Source: an uncultured Eubacteriales bacterium (GTDB lineage Bacteria; Bacillota; Clostridia; UBA1381). From it: DNA of 23,199 nt. The first letter of the stretch is position 1. The number at the start of each line of letters is the position of its first letter. The notes beneath the pieces were generated by a model. The model searched no databases and was not told the DNA's origin. It worked only from the letters and a program-made list of their open reading frames with translations. A program made the position numbers and the translations under genes. This document shows, piece after piece, positions 1 to 8,726 of this stretch. The DNA lies in the NCBI GenBank assembly GCA_905199755.1, contig CAJKHT010000045.1:1-23199 (forward strand), written 5' to 3'.

Positions 1-1285
1 CAAAGGAATTTACTTTTGATATATCAAATAAATTCTTTCCCCTTTGTACAATCGGTATTTTATATTTACCGCTTTCACTATCAAGCGTACCCACACCGTC
101 AGTACTGCCGTATACATTGAATTTTGTAAATTCTTCACCCGATAAATGGTCTGACAGCATTATCGGATAACCCGTAACATCGGTATGCGGTATTGATTTT
201 TGCTTTAATTCTGCCAGTTCGGTTTTACCTATTGCTCCGATAACACTCCGTGCATTGGTTTTCTCTTCATCAGTCATATCATTAATTCTATTAGCGCCGG
301 ACAACGCAGCTTTAACTGCATAATCAAGATTTGCAGGAACAATTGGATTAAATTCATTTATTTTTCTGTCAATCATTGTTTGATCTGCTTTATTTATCAT
401 TAGTGTCCCAAGTTCACCAATCGCAAAGCCATAACCTGGATGTACTTTAACTACACCACCTTTTGTTTGAGTAGCATAATCAGTATTCTTCACATAAGAA
501 GATAAATCTGTTGTATTAACCTTATCACTCAAAGCATTGAATACACCGCTTGATTTAACAGGATTACTACTATCAGCAGTTGGTATATCATCAAATGTTA
601 ACTTATCTTGTTTACCCTCCAAATCACTATCCAGTTCCGTCTTTGTAGGCAAATCGGTAAGCTTTGCTTTTTCTTCATCTGTGTAGTCATTGGCAGATAA
701 GCCTTTTCCGAATACCTTATCGACTTTATTTGATAACTCTCTTTCAAGGTCAATAGCAGTGCTTTCAAGGTTACTTTTGTTTGCTTTAGTGTCCAGTACC
801 GCTTTTATGCCCTTGCTCTTGACAGCATTATTGCTGTTTTCGGTAGGGTAATCATCAAAAGTAACATTTATATTCAGACTGAGGCTGCGTATAAATTCCG
901 CAAGGGCATTTTCCGTATCGAAAACAGGAATAATCTCATCTGTGCTTAACGTGTCCTCAAAATCAATGCGTAAAATATTTGTGGTTATGATTATGCTTTC
1001 AGATGTAGGTTTTTCCGATACCACGGCAAAATTACCGCCGATAACAGACATAAGTGTTACCCCGTGTTTTATTACGCATGACGGAACAAGGCATGCACTG
1101 TCATCAATAGGAACAATTACAGGCTTTTCAATGTCGGCGCATTTGAACAATACCGCTTTGTTTAAGCCGTTCCATTCAGATGAAAATTTGAAATTAAAAT
1201 TCAAATAATTCTGTGAATTGCTCACAAGTACATCGGTTGTTTCGCGAATAAGTTTTTGCCTGTCCACCGTAAAATTAATATTCAT
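1..1285 (-). CDS. Phage tail fibre / receptor-binding protein, C-terminus cut by window edge
   Basis: The reading frame is open from an ATG at 1285 to the left edge, giving 428 visible residues with no stop. The start has a strong GAGGAGG ribosome site about 8 bases upstream. The first ~110 residues (beginning MNINFTVDRQKLIRET) form the beta-rich N-terminal domain common on Firmicutes tail fibres. A coiled, low-complexity shaft follows with fibre-type motifs such as YTDEEKAKLTDLP and MTDEEKTNAR, and with a duplicated unit (TFDDYPTENSNNAVKSKG near residue 140, TFDDIPTADSSNPVKSSG near 229). Close to the left edge is VQRGKNLFDISK, a phrase typical of the junction to a C-terminal carbohydrate-binding or jelly-roll domain. 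It lies at the distal end of the tail operon, 17 bp after the smaller fibre gene, where host-recognition proteins usually sit. The exact receptor and the missing C-terminal domain cannot be judged. Confidence 0.8.
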   Translation of the reverse strand, partial: MNINFTVDRQKLIRETTDVLVSNSQNYLNFNFKFSSEWNGLNKAVLFKCADIEKPVIVPIDDSACLVPSCVIKHGVTLMSVIGGNFAVVSEKPTSESIIITTNILRIDFEDTLSTDEIIPVFDTENALAEFIRSLSLNINVTFDDYPTENSNNAVKSKGIKAVLDTKANKSNLESTAIDLERELSNKVDKVFGKGLSANDYTDEEKAKLTDLPTKTELDSDLEGKQDKLTFDDIPTADSSNPVKSSGVFNALSDKVNTTDLSSYVKNTDYATQTKGGVVKVHPGYGFAIGELGTLMINKADQTMIDRKINEFNPIVPANLDYAVKAALSGANRINDMTDEEKTNARSVIGAIGKTELAELKQKSIPHTDVTGYPIMLSDHLSGEEFTKFNVYGSTDGVGTLDSESGKYKIPIVQRGKNLFDISKVNSF

Positions 1286-1302
1286 ATATTTGCCTCCTCG
1301 TT

Positions 1303-1812
1303 TTATGCCCTTCCGAAAGCTATATAATAATATGTATTGTTATTGCCGTTGGAAGAATTTAAGTCCGAAACACGTTTTGCAAGAAAGCCGTTGCTGCATA
1401 TTTCAATCCGCGGATTGGAAATGCCATCAGCCGCCAGACCACCGTAATATCTTGTGCTTGAACCGGAGGGGTTGTAACAAATACCGATGTCGGTAAAAAC
1501 AAAAACCGCGTCGGGTGTAAAGCCTATGTTTATCATCTGACTGCTTTCACCGTTTCCCGTATAAACTCCGGCATCAAATCGGCAGTGCTTTGTTTTGTCT
1601 GCGGTGTGTTTGAGAAAATCCGCTTGAGTTGCCTGTTTTGCATTTGTTACATTCCCCAAACCGACCTGTGCTGCTGTGACCTCGTGAGGGTTATTTTTAT
1701 TTGCGGCATGTTCCTGTGCATCATCAACAGCCGCCGATACTTTTCTGAAATTTTCGTTTATTACGGAAATATCCGCATTGTCCGAATATTCCGGGTATAC
1801 TAAATTATCCAT
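1303..1812 (-). CDS. Phage tail fibre-like protein, 169 aa
   Basis: The N-terminal part contains the canonical tail-fibre motif NKNNPHEVTAAQVGLGNVTN at about residues 39-58, a sequence found in many siphovirus and myovirus fibres and collars. The C-terminal ~75 residues (starting VYTGNGESSQMINIGFTPDAV) resemble the small beta-sandwich head domain that ends in YYYIAFGRA. This suggests a short trimeric fibre or a fibre adaptor that joins the baseplate to the larger fibre gene downstream. The start ATG at 1812 has AAGGAGG seven bases upstream and overlaps the end of the YmfQ-like gene by 8 bp. The family assignment to tail fibres is solid from the motif; the specific role (adaptor versus receptor binder) is inference. 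Confidence 0.8.
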   Translation of the reverse strand: MDNLVYPEYSDNADISVINENFRKVSAAVDDAQEHAANKNNPHEVTAAQVGLGNVTNAKQATQADFLKHTADKTKHCRFDAGVYTGNGESSQMINIGFTPDAVFVFTDIGICYNPSGSSTRYYGGLAADGISNPRIEICSNGFLAKRVSDLNSSNGNNNTYYYIAFGRA

Positions 1813-2350
1813 TATTTACCTCCTTATTAAGAACATCATCCCATGTAATGGACTTTAAAGCTTGCCATGCTGAGCTTTTTACGGTTTGCCAGTCGTTATA
1901 TATAAATACGTATTCAACTTCGAGATGAGCCGGAATAACATTGCTGACAACGTTTTTTACGTCTGACATGTTGGGTGGTCTGCCGATGCGATTTATAAAT
2001 TTAATTTCAATTTTGTAATCGCTGAATTTCTCGGTTATTTCAACTTCACCTTTTGCATACGATTCTATGATTGTTTTGAGCTGACTGACGGTTAACACAC
2101 CGTAGCCGCGCATTTTGGACTTTATGTTTGACCGCCGCTCATCAAGAGTTGCGTTTATGTCGTGTGTAATACATAAAGATTTTTCATAATCCGCAAGCTT
2201 TTCGTCAGCGGTATCAATCAGCATTTCTTTAAAGACATGATCGCATGAATCGGATAAGTTTTCTAATTCCTTGTCATTTGCTTTCATAATTGCCTGCATA
2301 AGCCTTGAATGTTTGTATATTCCGGGCAGATATGATTTTAAGCTATTCAA
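1805..2350 (-). CDS. YmfQ/XkdU-like tail protein (DUF2313), 181 aa
   Basis: Sequence and position match the YmfQ family (DUF2313), which sits directly after baseplate protein J in PBSX-like and Mu-like tails and is thought to form part of the baseplate wedge tip to which fibres attach. The N-terminus (LKSYLPGIYKHSRLMQAI) is the family's usual opening, and the segment DINATLDERRSNIKSKMRGYG is the typical central motif. The start codon is TTG at 2350, supported by a GGGGGTGA ribosome site 6-7 bases upstream; the next ATG (residue 19) would remove the conserved N-terminus. It overlaps the preceding baseplate J gene by 8 bp, suggesting translational coupling. Confidence 0.85.
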   Translation of the reverse strand: MNSLKSYLPGIYKHSRLMQAIMKANDKELENLSDSCDHVFKEMLIDTADEKLADYEKSLCITHDINATLDERRSNIKSKMRGYGVLTVSQLKTIIESYAKGEVEITEKFSDYKIEIKFINRIGRPPNMSDVKNVVSNVIPAHLEVEYVFIYNDWQTVKSSAWQALKSITWDDVLNKEVNNG

Positions 2351-3392
2351 TTGATGTCACCCCCGGAATAACCACATTTGCGGCAGGGATTGCGATGTTT
2401 GCGGTCTGATTGTTAATCTTTAAGCCGGAACAGTCGTTTACACCGTCCACAGACATAATCAGTGTCAGAACTTTTGCATAAGTTATGTATGTGCCGCTTG
2501 TTTCCGGGAAAGAAATATCCTTAAAATAATTCTTTAGCGAAGCGCATATGTTTGAATACACATCGACGCTTGATGCGCTGTTAGTTAAGGACAGTTTGCA
2601 GGAAATATTTACTGTTACTGTCTCGGCAGCTGCCACCGTGATTTCGGCGCCGATAAAGCGGTTGTCATTGATATGGGCTTGTACATTGTCTGTAAGCGTC
2701 TTGTTTGAGCTTTGCATTGATGTATCTGTGATTACAACCTTAGCCGTTCCGGCACCGTTCCAAAGCGGAACGCACAACGCACCGCCTACGCCGTCAACTT
2801 CAAGTGCAAGCTTTTCATAATATGCTTTGTTTCCCGGAACCGACGGCTTTTTCATATACTCAAAAAATCTGTCTTTTAATTCGCTGTCCGTCTCAATGTT
2901 GCTGCCGCCCGTTACGGGAGCGGTGTTAATTACGGAAGTAAGACCGGGAACGGTTATCGGAAAGCGGTTTATTTCACCGATTGCGGCATTACCGCCAATC
3001 CCTGTCGATGTACACATCACGGGAAGTATGACCGTTCCCTCGCTGCCGATAGCAGCGGTGTCTGTAATCTCATATACGGCATTGTTTGAAGCAACAAGTG
3101 TGTTAATGGGGATATTTACCCCCTCATTGCCCGAAATCGTGACATAACCGCTTGCGGCGGTTGCTTGTTTTCTGTAGAAACCAAATTCTTTCAGGCGGTT
3201 TTCAAGATATGTTCCCGATGCCGTGTTGATACTCATCTGACTTTTTCGATTTTCGAGCAAATCATAGAAATTCAGCAGTTCGAGCGCAATAGGTGCTTCG
3301 GCATCATATATGTAACTGCCCTCTGATTTATCCCATTCATCGGGAATTTCGTTAAGCAGCCTTTCGAGGATTGAAGCCTTTGATTCTGTCAT
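2343..3392 (-). CDS. xkdT: Baseplate J-like protein (XkdT family), 349 aa
   Basis: This is a Baseplate_J (gpJ/gp6-type) wedge protein. Its family forms the ring of the contractile-tail baseplate. Visible hallmarks are the N-terminal region ending in TASGTYLENRLKEFGFYRKQA, the middle YVTISGNEGVNIPINTLVAS beta domain around residues 102-122, the SNIETDSELKDRFFEYMKKP segment near residues 164-185, and the VDGVGGALCVPLWNGAGTAKV segment. Length is normal for the PBSX type. A strong AAGGAGG lies upstream of the ATG. It overlaps the DUF2634 gene by 4 bp (ATGA) and the YmfQ gene by 8 bp. Presence of this protein together with a sheath identifies the tail as contractile. Confidence 0.93.
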   Translation of the reverse strand: MTESKASILERLLNEIPDEWDKSEGSYIYDAEAPIALELLNFYDLLENRKSQMSINTASGTYLENRLKEFGFYRKQATAASGYVTISGNEGVNIPINTLVASNNAVYEITDTAAIGSEGTVILPVMCTSTGIGGNAAIGEINRFPITVPGLTSVINTAPVTGGSNIETDSELKDRFFEYMKKPSVPGNKAYYEKLALEVDGVGGALCVPLWNGAGTAKVVITDTSMQSSNKTLTDNVQAHINDNRFIGAEITVAAAETVTVNISCKLSLTNSASSVDVYSNICASLKNYFKDISFPETSGTYITYAKVLTLIMSVDGVNDCSGLKINNQTANIAIPAANVVIPGVTSIE

Positions 3393-3757
3393 ATGTCGGA
3401 TACCTCCTTTAACGTACCGAAATCTGTTGTTACAGTTATGTTTATAACTGCCTTGTCGGTATGGTCTTTTTGTACGGAAACATTGTCAACGCTTTTTATG
3501 TATTCGCATTTCAGCAATGCTTCGGATATTGTGCGCTGAACCTCCGATTGCATAAAAGCTTGCGGCAAAACTTTTCCGATTAATGATATAACCTCCGCAC
3601 CGTATGCGTCATATATCTTGTATCTTCCCTTTGCGGTACGGATTACTTTTTGAATGAATTGCTTTACATATTCTTTTCCGACCACGGTTTTCACGTGTCT
3701 GTTTACGGAGGTGAAATCTCCTAACCGAAAATCAAAATACGGTGTTTTTTTAATCAT
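3389..3757 (-). CDS. xkdS: DUF2634 / gp25-like baseplate wedge protein (XkdS family), 122 aa
   Basis: The position immediately before baseplate J, the size and the sequence (DFRLGDFTSVNRHVKTVVGKEYVKQFIQK at the N-terminus, an amphipathic helix region, then a beta-rich end) fit DUF2634 (XkdS), the Gram-positive counterpart of the T4 gp25 lysozyme-fold wedge protein. Proteins of this family contact the sheath's first ring and connect it to the wedge. It overlaps the DUF2577 gene upstream by 4 bp and baseplate J downstream by 4 bp. The ribosome site is weak (GGGGGTG-like), in line with translational coupling to the preceding gene. Confidence 0.85.
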   Translation of the reverse strand: MIKKTPYFDFRLGDFTSVNRHVKTVVGKEYVKQFIQKVIRTAKGRYKIYDAYGAEVISLIGKVLPQAFMQSEVQRTISEALLKCEYIKSVDNVSVQKDHTDKAVINITVTTDFGTLKEVSDI

Positions 3758-4014
3758 TGAAGCACCCCCAATACATAAAATTTACCGCAGTCATTTAAAA
3801 TGACGGTTTCCTTGCCTAAATTAATATAATTCCCGTTGTCGTCCCTTTCCGAAAGATTTACCGTAGTTTTGAAATCGCTTGCCGATAATATTATTTTTTC
3901 GCCGATTTTAATTTTAATATCGGGGAGTGAAACAATACTGCCGATAATTAAAAGCTTTTCGGAGGAGTTTTCGCGTTCTTTGAGCATTTTTGCCAATTCA
4001 ACTATACCGTTCAT
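3754..4014 (-). CDS. DUF2577 tail protein (XkdR-like), 86 aa
   Basis: In PBSX-type tails a short DUF2577 protein lies between the XkdQ hub and the DUF2634 wedge protein, and this gene has that place and size. The N-terminus MNGIVELAKMLKERENSS is an amphipathic helix; the rest is beta-rich (LPDIKIKIGEKIILS), as expected for the OB-like fold of this family. A longer frame begins at 4056, but that start would overlap the hub gene by 41 bp. The ATG at 4014 follows the hub's TAA by one base and has an AAAGGA ribosome site nine bases upstream, so it is preferred. The C-terminus is shorter than in some relatives, which end with a further beta strand. Confidence 0.8.
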   Translation of the reverse strand: MNGIVELAKMLKERENSSEKLLIIGSIVSLPDIKIKIGEKIILSASDFKTTVNLSERDDNGNYINLGKETVILNDCGKFYVLGVLQ

Positions 4015-4015
4015 G

Positions 4016-6010
4016 TTATGAAATCCTTTCCAAGTCAATTTTGTTGTAATGTACACCGTTTGTTATGCTGTGCTGCGTAGATGTGATGAGGTAAGAACAG
4101 TTGTCATCAGTGTTTATGCTGCTGCCGGCGCGTGTATATCCGTCAAGGCTTTCAACAATCTGAAACGAAAACGTTTCTTTCGGTTTGCCGTTTTGGACTT
4201 TTTCAGCATTTATCTCATAATCGGCGCTGCTGTCCTCGGAAACATTGATCACCTTTTGTATAAACCCGAATTTCTGATATAAAGCGCTGTCGGTATCGTT
4301 ACCCAGAACATTGGTATCCGATACCGCTTTTACGGCTGTCACCATATCCTCAACAGTAACGGAATGAGTAACATCAAACCTGTGCTTTATGCTGTCCTGT
4401 ACTTTTACATTTGACGCAATGTAAAACTGCGGTGAAGCCGTTTTCGAGCCTAAGCGGTATATGCGTATGCCTTCGGGAACAAAATCAAAATTAAATCTGC
4501 CGGAGCAGTGCGATAAAATATCTTTTATTATGTCCGATATGGACTTGTCAATATATACCGCGGTAATGTACCCGTTTAAATCCTCGGGGAGTTCGGCAAC
4601 AGGTACGCTCAGATCGTTTAATATTTTCGTCAGACAATCAATAACGTGTGCCCCCGTAAACTGATATGTGTCCATGCATTTGTTTAAGTACAAGCCTGCA
4701 TCGGCGGCGGTGTATTTGTTGATTTTGCTGTCGCTGTTGTCAGAGGAGATGATAACACCTCTGAACATTTCATTGCCTGCAGCGTAATATCTTATAATGT
4801 CACCCGGCTGCGGAACGTATAAGTGTAAATACTTTGTGTTGTCGGCTTTGGGAACCGAAAACTGCATTGTTGTCGCAAGCTCGTCAACGGTATTCGACCA
4901 TGAGAAATCGCAGTAATATTGTGTTATATCATTGTCAGCGGCATACATTGCCGTTTCCGCATATGGCACAATCAAACGCGGTTGCTTGAACAGCGTCGGG
5001 TGCAGCGGTATTACTTCATTTGTGTTTTGAAAATATGTAATCTTTTCCGAATCGGATGATTTTGATTTCTCCGGTGTGGTATCGGACGTCCATATGTCCG
5101 TTATCCGCGCGGCACGGTTGATGCTCTGCGCATTTAATGCGGCGGAAAAATCGTCATTTGTGTGTACAACATCACCGTCAACCACAAATTCAAGTACATT
5201 GCGGTCAAACGGATAATCGTGGTACATGTGCATACTGTCCGTTTCGCTGTCTTTCTTTTCATCGGTGATAATGCAGTATATTACATTACCGTCATCAAAT
5301 CTGATTTTTACATATGTTCCGGGGTTTCCGTAGTATGAGCCCATGGCAACTTCGATATATTTCCCGGCTTTAATTCTCAGACCGCCTCCGGATGTTGTAA
5401 CGTCCGAAGCGTAGGCTATCTTGTAATTATCGGTGCTTGTATCGGTAATCATCTGATAAGCCATCCATGCTTTTGTTGCAAGGTCTTTGCCTATGTTGGG
5501 GACTTCCCTTTGTACCCAGTTGGCGCTGTAATTTTCGCCGACTTCATCATATTGCGGGCAAATTATATGCGTGTAGTTTCCGCCTATCGGATAAGTATGT
5601 TCCGCAACGGTACGGTTTGACGGACCTTCACCGGCGGTATTGCCCTCAACGGTGGTAAAGCTGCTCCCGTCGCATGAAACAATAATGCCGATGTGTTTGT
5701 CTTTTCTTAACATAAAATCCCCGGGAGACGGAACATAACCGTCTCCGTTGGGATGTCGTCTGGTTTCGGGTACAAAATCATACATACCGCCCGAACCGCA
5801 CCATGCCGTTTTCGGCACAATGCTTTCGGGGACTTTCGCCTTGTTGCAGCAGTACGATACAAATACCGCACACCACTGATATTCCTCACCCTTAACCGAT
5901 GTACCGTAGTACCACGTGTTGTATTTGTTGCTGTTGTTTTTGCTTATCTTGCCGCCGAACGATTTAAGCTCACTCAATGCGGCATTAGCCACGTCCTGTC
6001 CGCTTGCCAT
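4016..6010 (-). CDS. XkdQ-like tail hub fused to N-terminal CHAP peptidoglycan hydrolase, 664 aa
   Basis: Three regions are visible. Residues ~1-155 form a CHAP (cysteine, histidine-dependent amidohydrolase/peptidase) domain: the putative nucleophile Cys47 lies in EEYQWCAVFVSYCC, the general base His106 in LRKDKHIGII, and an acidic/polar partner in EGNT (122-125). Residues ~195-285 resemble a double-psi beta-barrel-like module (EVAMGSYYGNPGTYVKIRFD, then HMYHDYPFDRNVLEFVVDGD) often seen in clostridial tail-lysin proteins. Residues ~335-664 match the XkdQ/YqbQ hub, the counterpart of T4 gp27 that forms the trimeric baseplate hub. B. subtilis XkdQ has only the last part (about 325 aa), so this is a hub with a built-in lysin, probably used to cut the cell wall on injection. 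AAGGAGTG precedes the ATG. Domain identities are by recognition of motifs. Confidence 0.88.
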   Translation of the reverse strand: MASGQDVANAALSELKSFGGKISKNNSNKYNTWYYGTSVKGEEYQWCAVFVSYCCNKAKVPESIVPKTAWCGSGGMYDFVPETRRHPNGDGYVPSPGDFMLRKDKHIGIIVSCDGSSFTTVEGNTAGEGPSNRTVAEHTYPIGGNYTHIICPQYDEVGENYSANWVQREVPNIGKDLATKAWMAYQMITDTSTDNYKIAYASDVTTSGGGLRIKAGKYIEVAMGSYYGNPGTYVKIRFDDGNVIYCIITDEKKDSETDSMHMYHDYPFDRNVLEFVVDGDVVHTNDDFSAALNAQSINRAARITDIWTSDTTPEKSKSSDSEKITYFQNTNEVIPLHPTLFKQPRLIVPYAETAMYAADNDITQYYCDFSWSNTVDELATTMQFSVPKADNTKYLHLYVPQPGDIIRYYAAGNEMFRGVIISSDNSDSKINKYTAADAGLYLNKCMDTYQFTGAHVIDCLTKILNDLSVPVAELPEDLNGYITAVYIDKSISDIIKDILSHCSGRFNFDFVPEGIRIYRLGSKTASPQFYIASNVKVQDSIKHRFDVTHSVTVEDMVTAVKAVSDTNVLGNDTDSALYQKFGFIQKVINVSEDSSADYEINAEKVQNGKPKETFSFQIVESLDGYTRAGSSINTDDNCSYLITSTQHSITNGVHYNKIDLERIS

Positions 6011-6021
6011 TGTATCACTCC

Positions 6022-6705
6022 TTAATCAAGTAACCCCAGTCTGTCAAGACGCACCAAATCACGTAAATCGTGATTGTCCAGACCGTATAAGGTGTAACCG
6101 TTATCGTCCGTGCCCGTGCCGGTGATTACTCCTTTTGCAACAGCCTTTGTCACGGCATTCTTTGCCCATGACGGAATGTTATCGTCAATGTAGTTGTAAA
6201 TATCTGCATTTTCAAGGTTTGACATGCGCTCGTTCAGATTGTCCGTAACTGCTTTCAATTCGTCATATTCTGCTGACATTAAATCATTTACCTCCGTTTC
6301 GTATTCATTTTCAAGCAAATTAAATTCGCCAAATTCCAGAGAGTAGTTTATATTTCCGTCTCTGCCGACAGTGTAATCAAAGCTTGTAACGGCAACGGCA
6401 AGATTAATATTGCCTACATCAATAACAAGACGTATGGGAAGCTTCTGCTTTATCCATGTATCAAGCTTGAATACATAGTCAAAACCCCATATTTCACGGG
6501 ATTTGAGAAACGGATAATCACGGATAGGGAAGAAAGCCGACCAGCTTATGGTTTTGAGTTCCGGCTCGCCTATGATTCTTATCCATGCATTGTCTGTTGT
6601 TTTAAACGTTTCGCCGGACTGTCCTTTTTTTATTGAGATTTCGGGAGGAATTACGGGGAGGGTTATAATTTCCGCCCCGTTGTTCACACTGAGAAATATA
6701 TTCAT
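6022..6705 (-). CDS. XkdP-like tail hub protein with SLH-like C-terminal module, 227 aa
   Basis: The first ~135 residues (NIFLSVNNGAEIITLPVIPP, then WSAFFPIRDYPFL) are the XkdP/YqbP tail-assembly core that in most relatives is followed by a LysM wall-binding domain and that acts like T4 gp53/gp5 in the baseplate hub. Here LysM is absent. Residues 137-168 are a helical linker and residues ~170-227 look like one SLH-type repeat: DNIPSWAKNAVTKAVAKGVI followed by LRDLVRLDRLGLLD. This may bind wall polysaccharide or merely stabilise the hub. The ATG has a perfect AAGGAGG upstream, and the gene lies between the tape measure (14-bp gap) and the XkdQ hub (11-bp gap), the standard PBSX order. Confidence 0.85.
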   Translation of the reverse strand: MNIFLSVNNGAEIITLPVIPPEISIKKGQSGETFKTTDNAWIRIIGEPELKTISWSAFFPIRDYPFLKSREIWGFDYVFKLDTWIKQKLPIRLVIDVGNINLAVAVTSFDYTVGRDGNINYSLEFGEFNLLENEYETEVNDLMSAEYDELKAVTDNLNERMSNLENADIYNYIDDNIPSWAKNAVTKAVAKGVITGTGTDDNGYTLYGLDNHDLRDLVRLDRLGLLD

Positions 6706-6719
6706 TTAAGTGTACCTCC

Positions 6720-8726
6720 TTACAGATTTGCCAATGCAAGCTTTAATTTCATTGCCACTTGATTTACCGTATCGTCAACATTTCCGCTGCCGTAAACGTA
6801 AATGTTTATGTTATTGTTGTTTGCGGCGCGTTCCAGCGGCGTCACCCGTGCGCCCTGCGGAAGATTTAAAAACTCGGGACCGCGTTCGCCCACAAGAACG
6901 GTGCCTGAGCGTTTTATAATACCGCCCGTAGCCAGTCCCGGAACATTGCTGTCATTTGTGGGAATTGTGGGGATATTCACACCGGGCACCTTGTTCATGA
7001 GTTTTATTGCTCCGTTTATTGCATTTGTAATATGCTCCTTAATTGCTTTTCCGGCACCGCCGAATATATCCTTGAAAAAGTCGGCAGTTTTTGAAAACAC
7101 ATTTTTAATGCTTTCCCAGACACTCGCAAAATAATCTTTCCATGTGCCGACAATGCCCTTAATGCCGTCCCATGCGCCTTGCCAGTTGCCCGTCAGAACG
7201 TCTTTAACAACGGAAAAAATGCCTGCAATGGTATTCCATACAGCCATAAAAAAGCCGCTTGCCGCAGTCCATATAAGCTGTATTTTCGCCCACGCCATTT
7301 GAAAAGCGCCGCTTAAAACCGTTTTTGTATATTCGGCATTTATTTTAAAGTGTTCCCATATGCCTGAAAAGAACGGTTTAACCTTATCCCAAACAACTTT
7401 TATAAGCTCCCATGCCTTTACAAAAGCATTTGATATAGCCTTTGCGGCAGCGTTAACGGCATTTCTGAACGGCTCACAGGTTTGGTACAGAACGACCAAT
7501 CCGGATACTGCCATTGCAATCCAGCTAAAAGGACTCATTTTCCCAACAAGGTTTAAAATCTTTGTTTTTAAAGTTGTCAGTTCAATTACAAGCTTTATTG
7601 CACCTAATGCACCTGCAATACCTGCAAGCAGCGGCGCATATTTGGGTAGTTCATTAATTGCAAATGCACCGATTTTTCCAAAGTATTCAACAACCTTTGC
7701 GGCAAAATTAATCAAGTTGGGGAGTATATTTTGTATAGTACTTCCCAAATCACCCGTGTTGATGTTTCCGAATGCCTCTTTTATCCTTGCACCTACGTCA
7801 AAAAATGCATTTTTCAGATTTTCGATTGACGGACGGCAAGCATTATACAAGGATTGTATTTTACCGAAGAAACCCGATACTGCATCACGCATCTGCGGAA
7901 TATGCGCCGCAAAGTATGATACGGTATTTGAAACAACCGGAAGCAGAGCGAAGCCGATTTCGTCTTTTACAGAACCCCATGCATTTTTTAATTGCCTTAT
8001 TTTACCTTCATCGGTTTGTGCCATCTTTTGAGCCAGACCACCGAAATTTTTTCCCAAAACATCAACAAGTGCTGCAGCTTTTTCGCTTTCCGTGCCTGTT
8101 TTCAGGATTTTTTCCTGCGCTTCGGTAAAAGACACACCGGCTTTTGTCAGTGCACCGGTAGAACCGTTCATAACCTTACCTATAAGATTACCGCTTTGTA
8201 TCATCTGCTCCTGCGAAACATTTACACCGTACTGTGCAACAGCTAAATCCTGAAAAGCCGGCAGCAGCGTTTTTATTGTATCTGCGCTGAGCTGAAAAGT
8301 GGCAAGCTGCGAAGCTCCCGCCATTGTTGCATCTCCTTCGATAGTGGTGCAAAGTTCCAATGCATCGCCGTATTCGATAAGGTCTTGCACTTGCGCTTTT
8401 GTCGTACCCGACACATTCATCATAAGCGTTTTAAGACGGGTATTTGCTCTCTCAAGCTCCATTACTCCGTTTACGCTGTCTGTTATCAAATTTTTTATCG
8501 CGCCGGCGGAGGCTATGCCGGCTGCTGCTCCTGCAATCTTTTTCGCAACACTTCCGAAATTGTTTCCGAGGTTGGTGTTGCTTTTGCTCATTTTATCGTT
8601 CTGCCCGATAAGTGACTGTAATTTTCCTTTTAAGCCTGTAACCTCCTGTGCCGCTTTACGGGCATTTGTAAAAAAATTCCCGGCATTAAGCACTAAAGTT
8701 GCAGCTATACTTTTTTTCCTTGCCAT
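6720..8726 (-). CDS. Tail tape measure protein, 668 aa
   Basis: The tape measure sets tail length and is ejected into the host envelope with the DNA. Evidence is the size, the place after the G/GT chaperone pair, a long helical N-terminal half (ARKAAQEVTGLKGKLQSLIG), hydrophobic segments near residues 362-380 (LLAGIAGALGAIKLVI) and 396-412 (SWIAMAVSGLVVLYQT), repeated Trp-rich helices (VWESIKNVF, IWEHFK), and the C-terminal signature GGIIKRSGTVLVGERGPEFL near residue 600. At about 1.5 angstrom per residue this predicts a tail of roughly 100 nm at most. The ATG overlaps the stop of the frameshifted chaperone product by one base (TAATG), and GGAGGTGG lies just upstream. It lacks any obvious peptidase domain; that activity is on the hub protein instead. 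Confidence 0.93.
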   Translation of the reverse strand: MARKKSIAATLVLNAGNFFTNARKAAQEVTGLKGKLQSLIGQNDKMSKSNTNLGNNFGSVAKKIAGAAAGIASAGAIKNLITDSVNGVMELERANTRLKTLMMNVSGTTKAQVQDLIEYGDALELCTTIEGDATMAGASQLATFQLSADTIKTLLPAFQDLAVAQYGVNVSQEQMIQSGNLIGKVMNGSTGALTKAGVSFTEAQEKILKTGTESEKAAALVDVLGKNFGGLAQKMAQTDEGKIRQLKNAWGSVKDEIGFALLPVVSNTVSYFAAHIPQMRDAVSGFFGKIQSLYNACRPSIENLKNAFFDVGARIKEAFGNINTGDLGSTIQNILPNLINFAAKVVEYFGKIGAFAINELPKYAPLLAGIAGALGAIKLVIELTTLKTKILNLVGKMSPFSWIAMAVSGLVVLYQTCEPFRNAVNAAAKAISNAFVKAWELIKVVWDKVKPFFSGIWEHFKINAEYTKTVLSGAFQMAWAKIQLIWTAASGFFMAVWNTIAGIFSVVKDVLTGNWQGAWDGIKGIVGTWKDYFASVWESIKNVFSKTADFFKDIFGGAGKAIKEHITNAINGAIKLMNKVPGVNIPTIPTNDSNVPGLATGGIIKRSGTVLVGERGPEFLNLPQGARVTPLERAANNNNINIYVYGSGNVDDTVNQVAMKLKLALANL

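Noticed and set aside
4015..4056. 14-residue N-terminal extension of the DUF2577 protein
   Set aside because: It would overlap the hub gene by 41 bp; the internal ATG has a good ribosome site one base after the hub stop.
7360..8031. Plus-strand 223-codon frame opposite the tape measure gene
   Set aside because: Long shadow frame of a helical, codon-biased gene; no ribosome site and no operon context on that strand.
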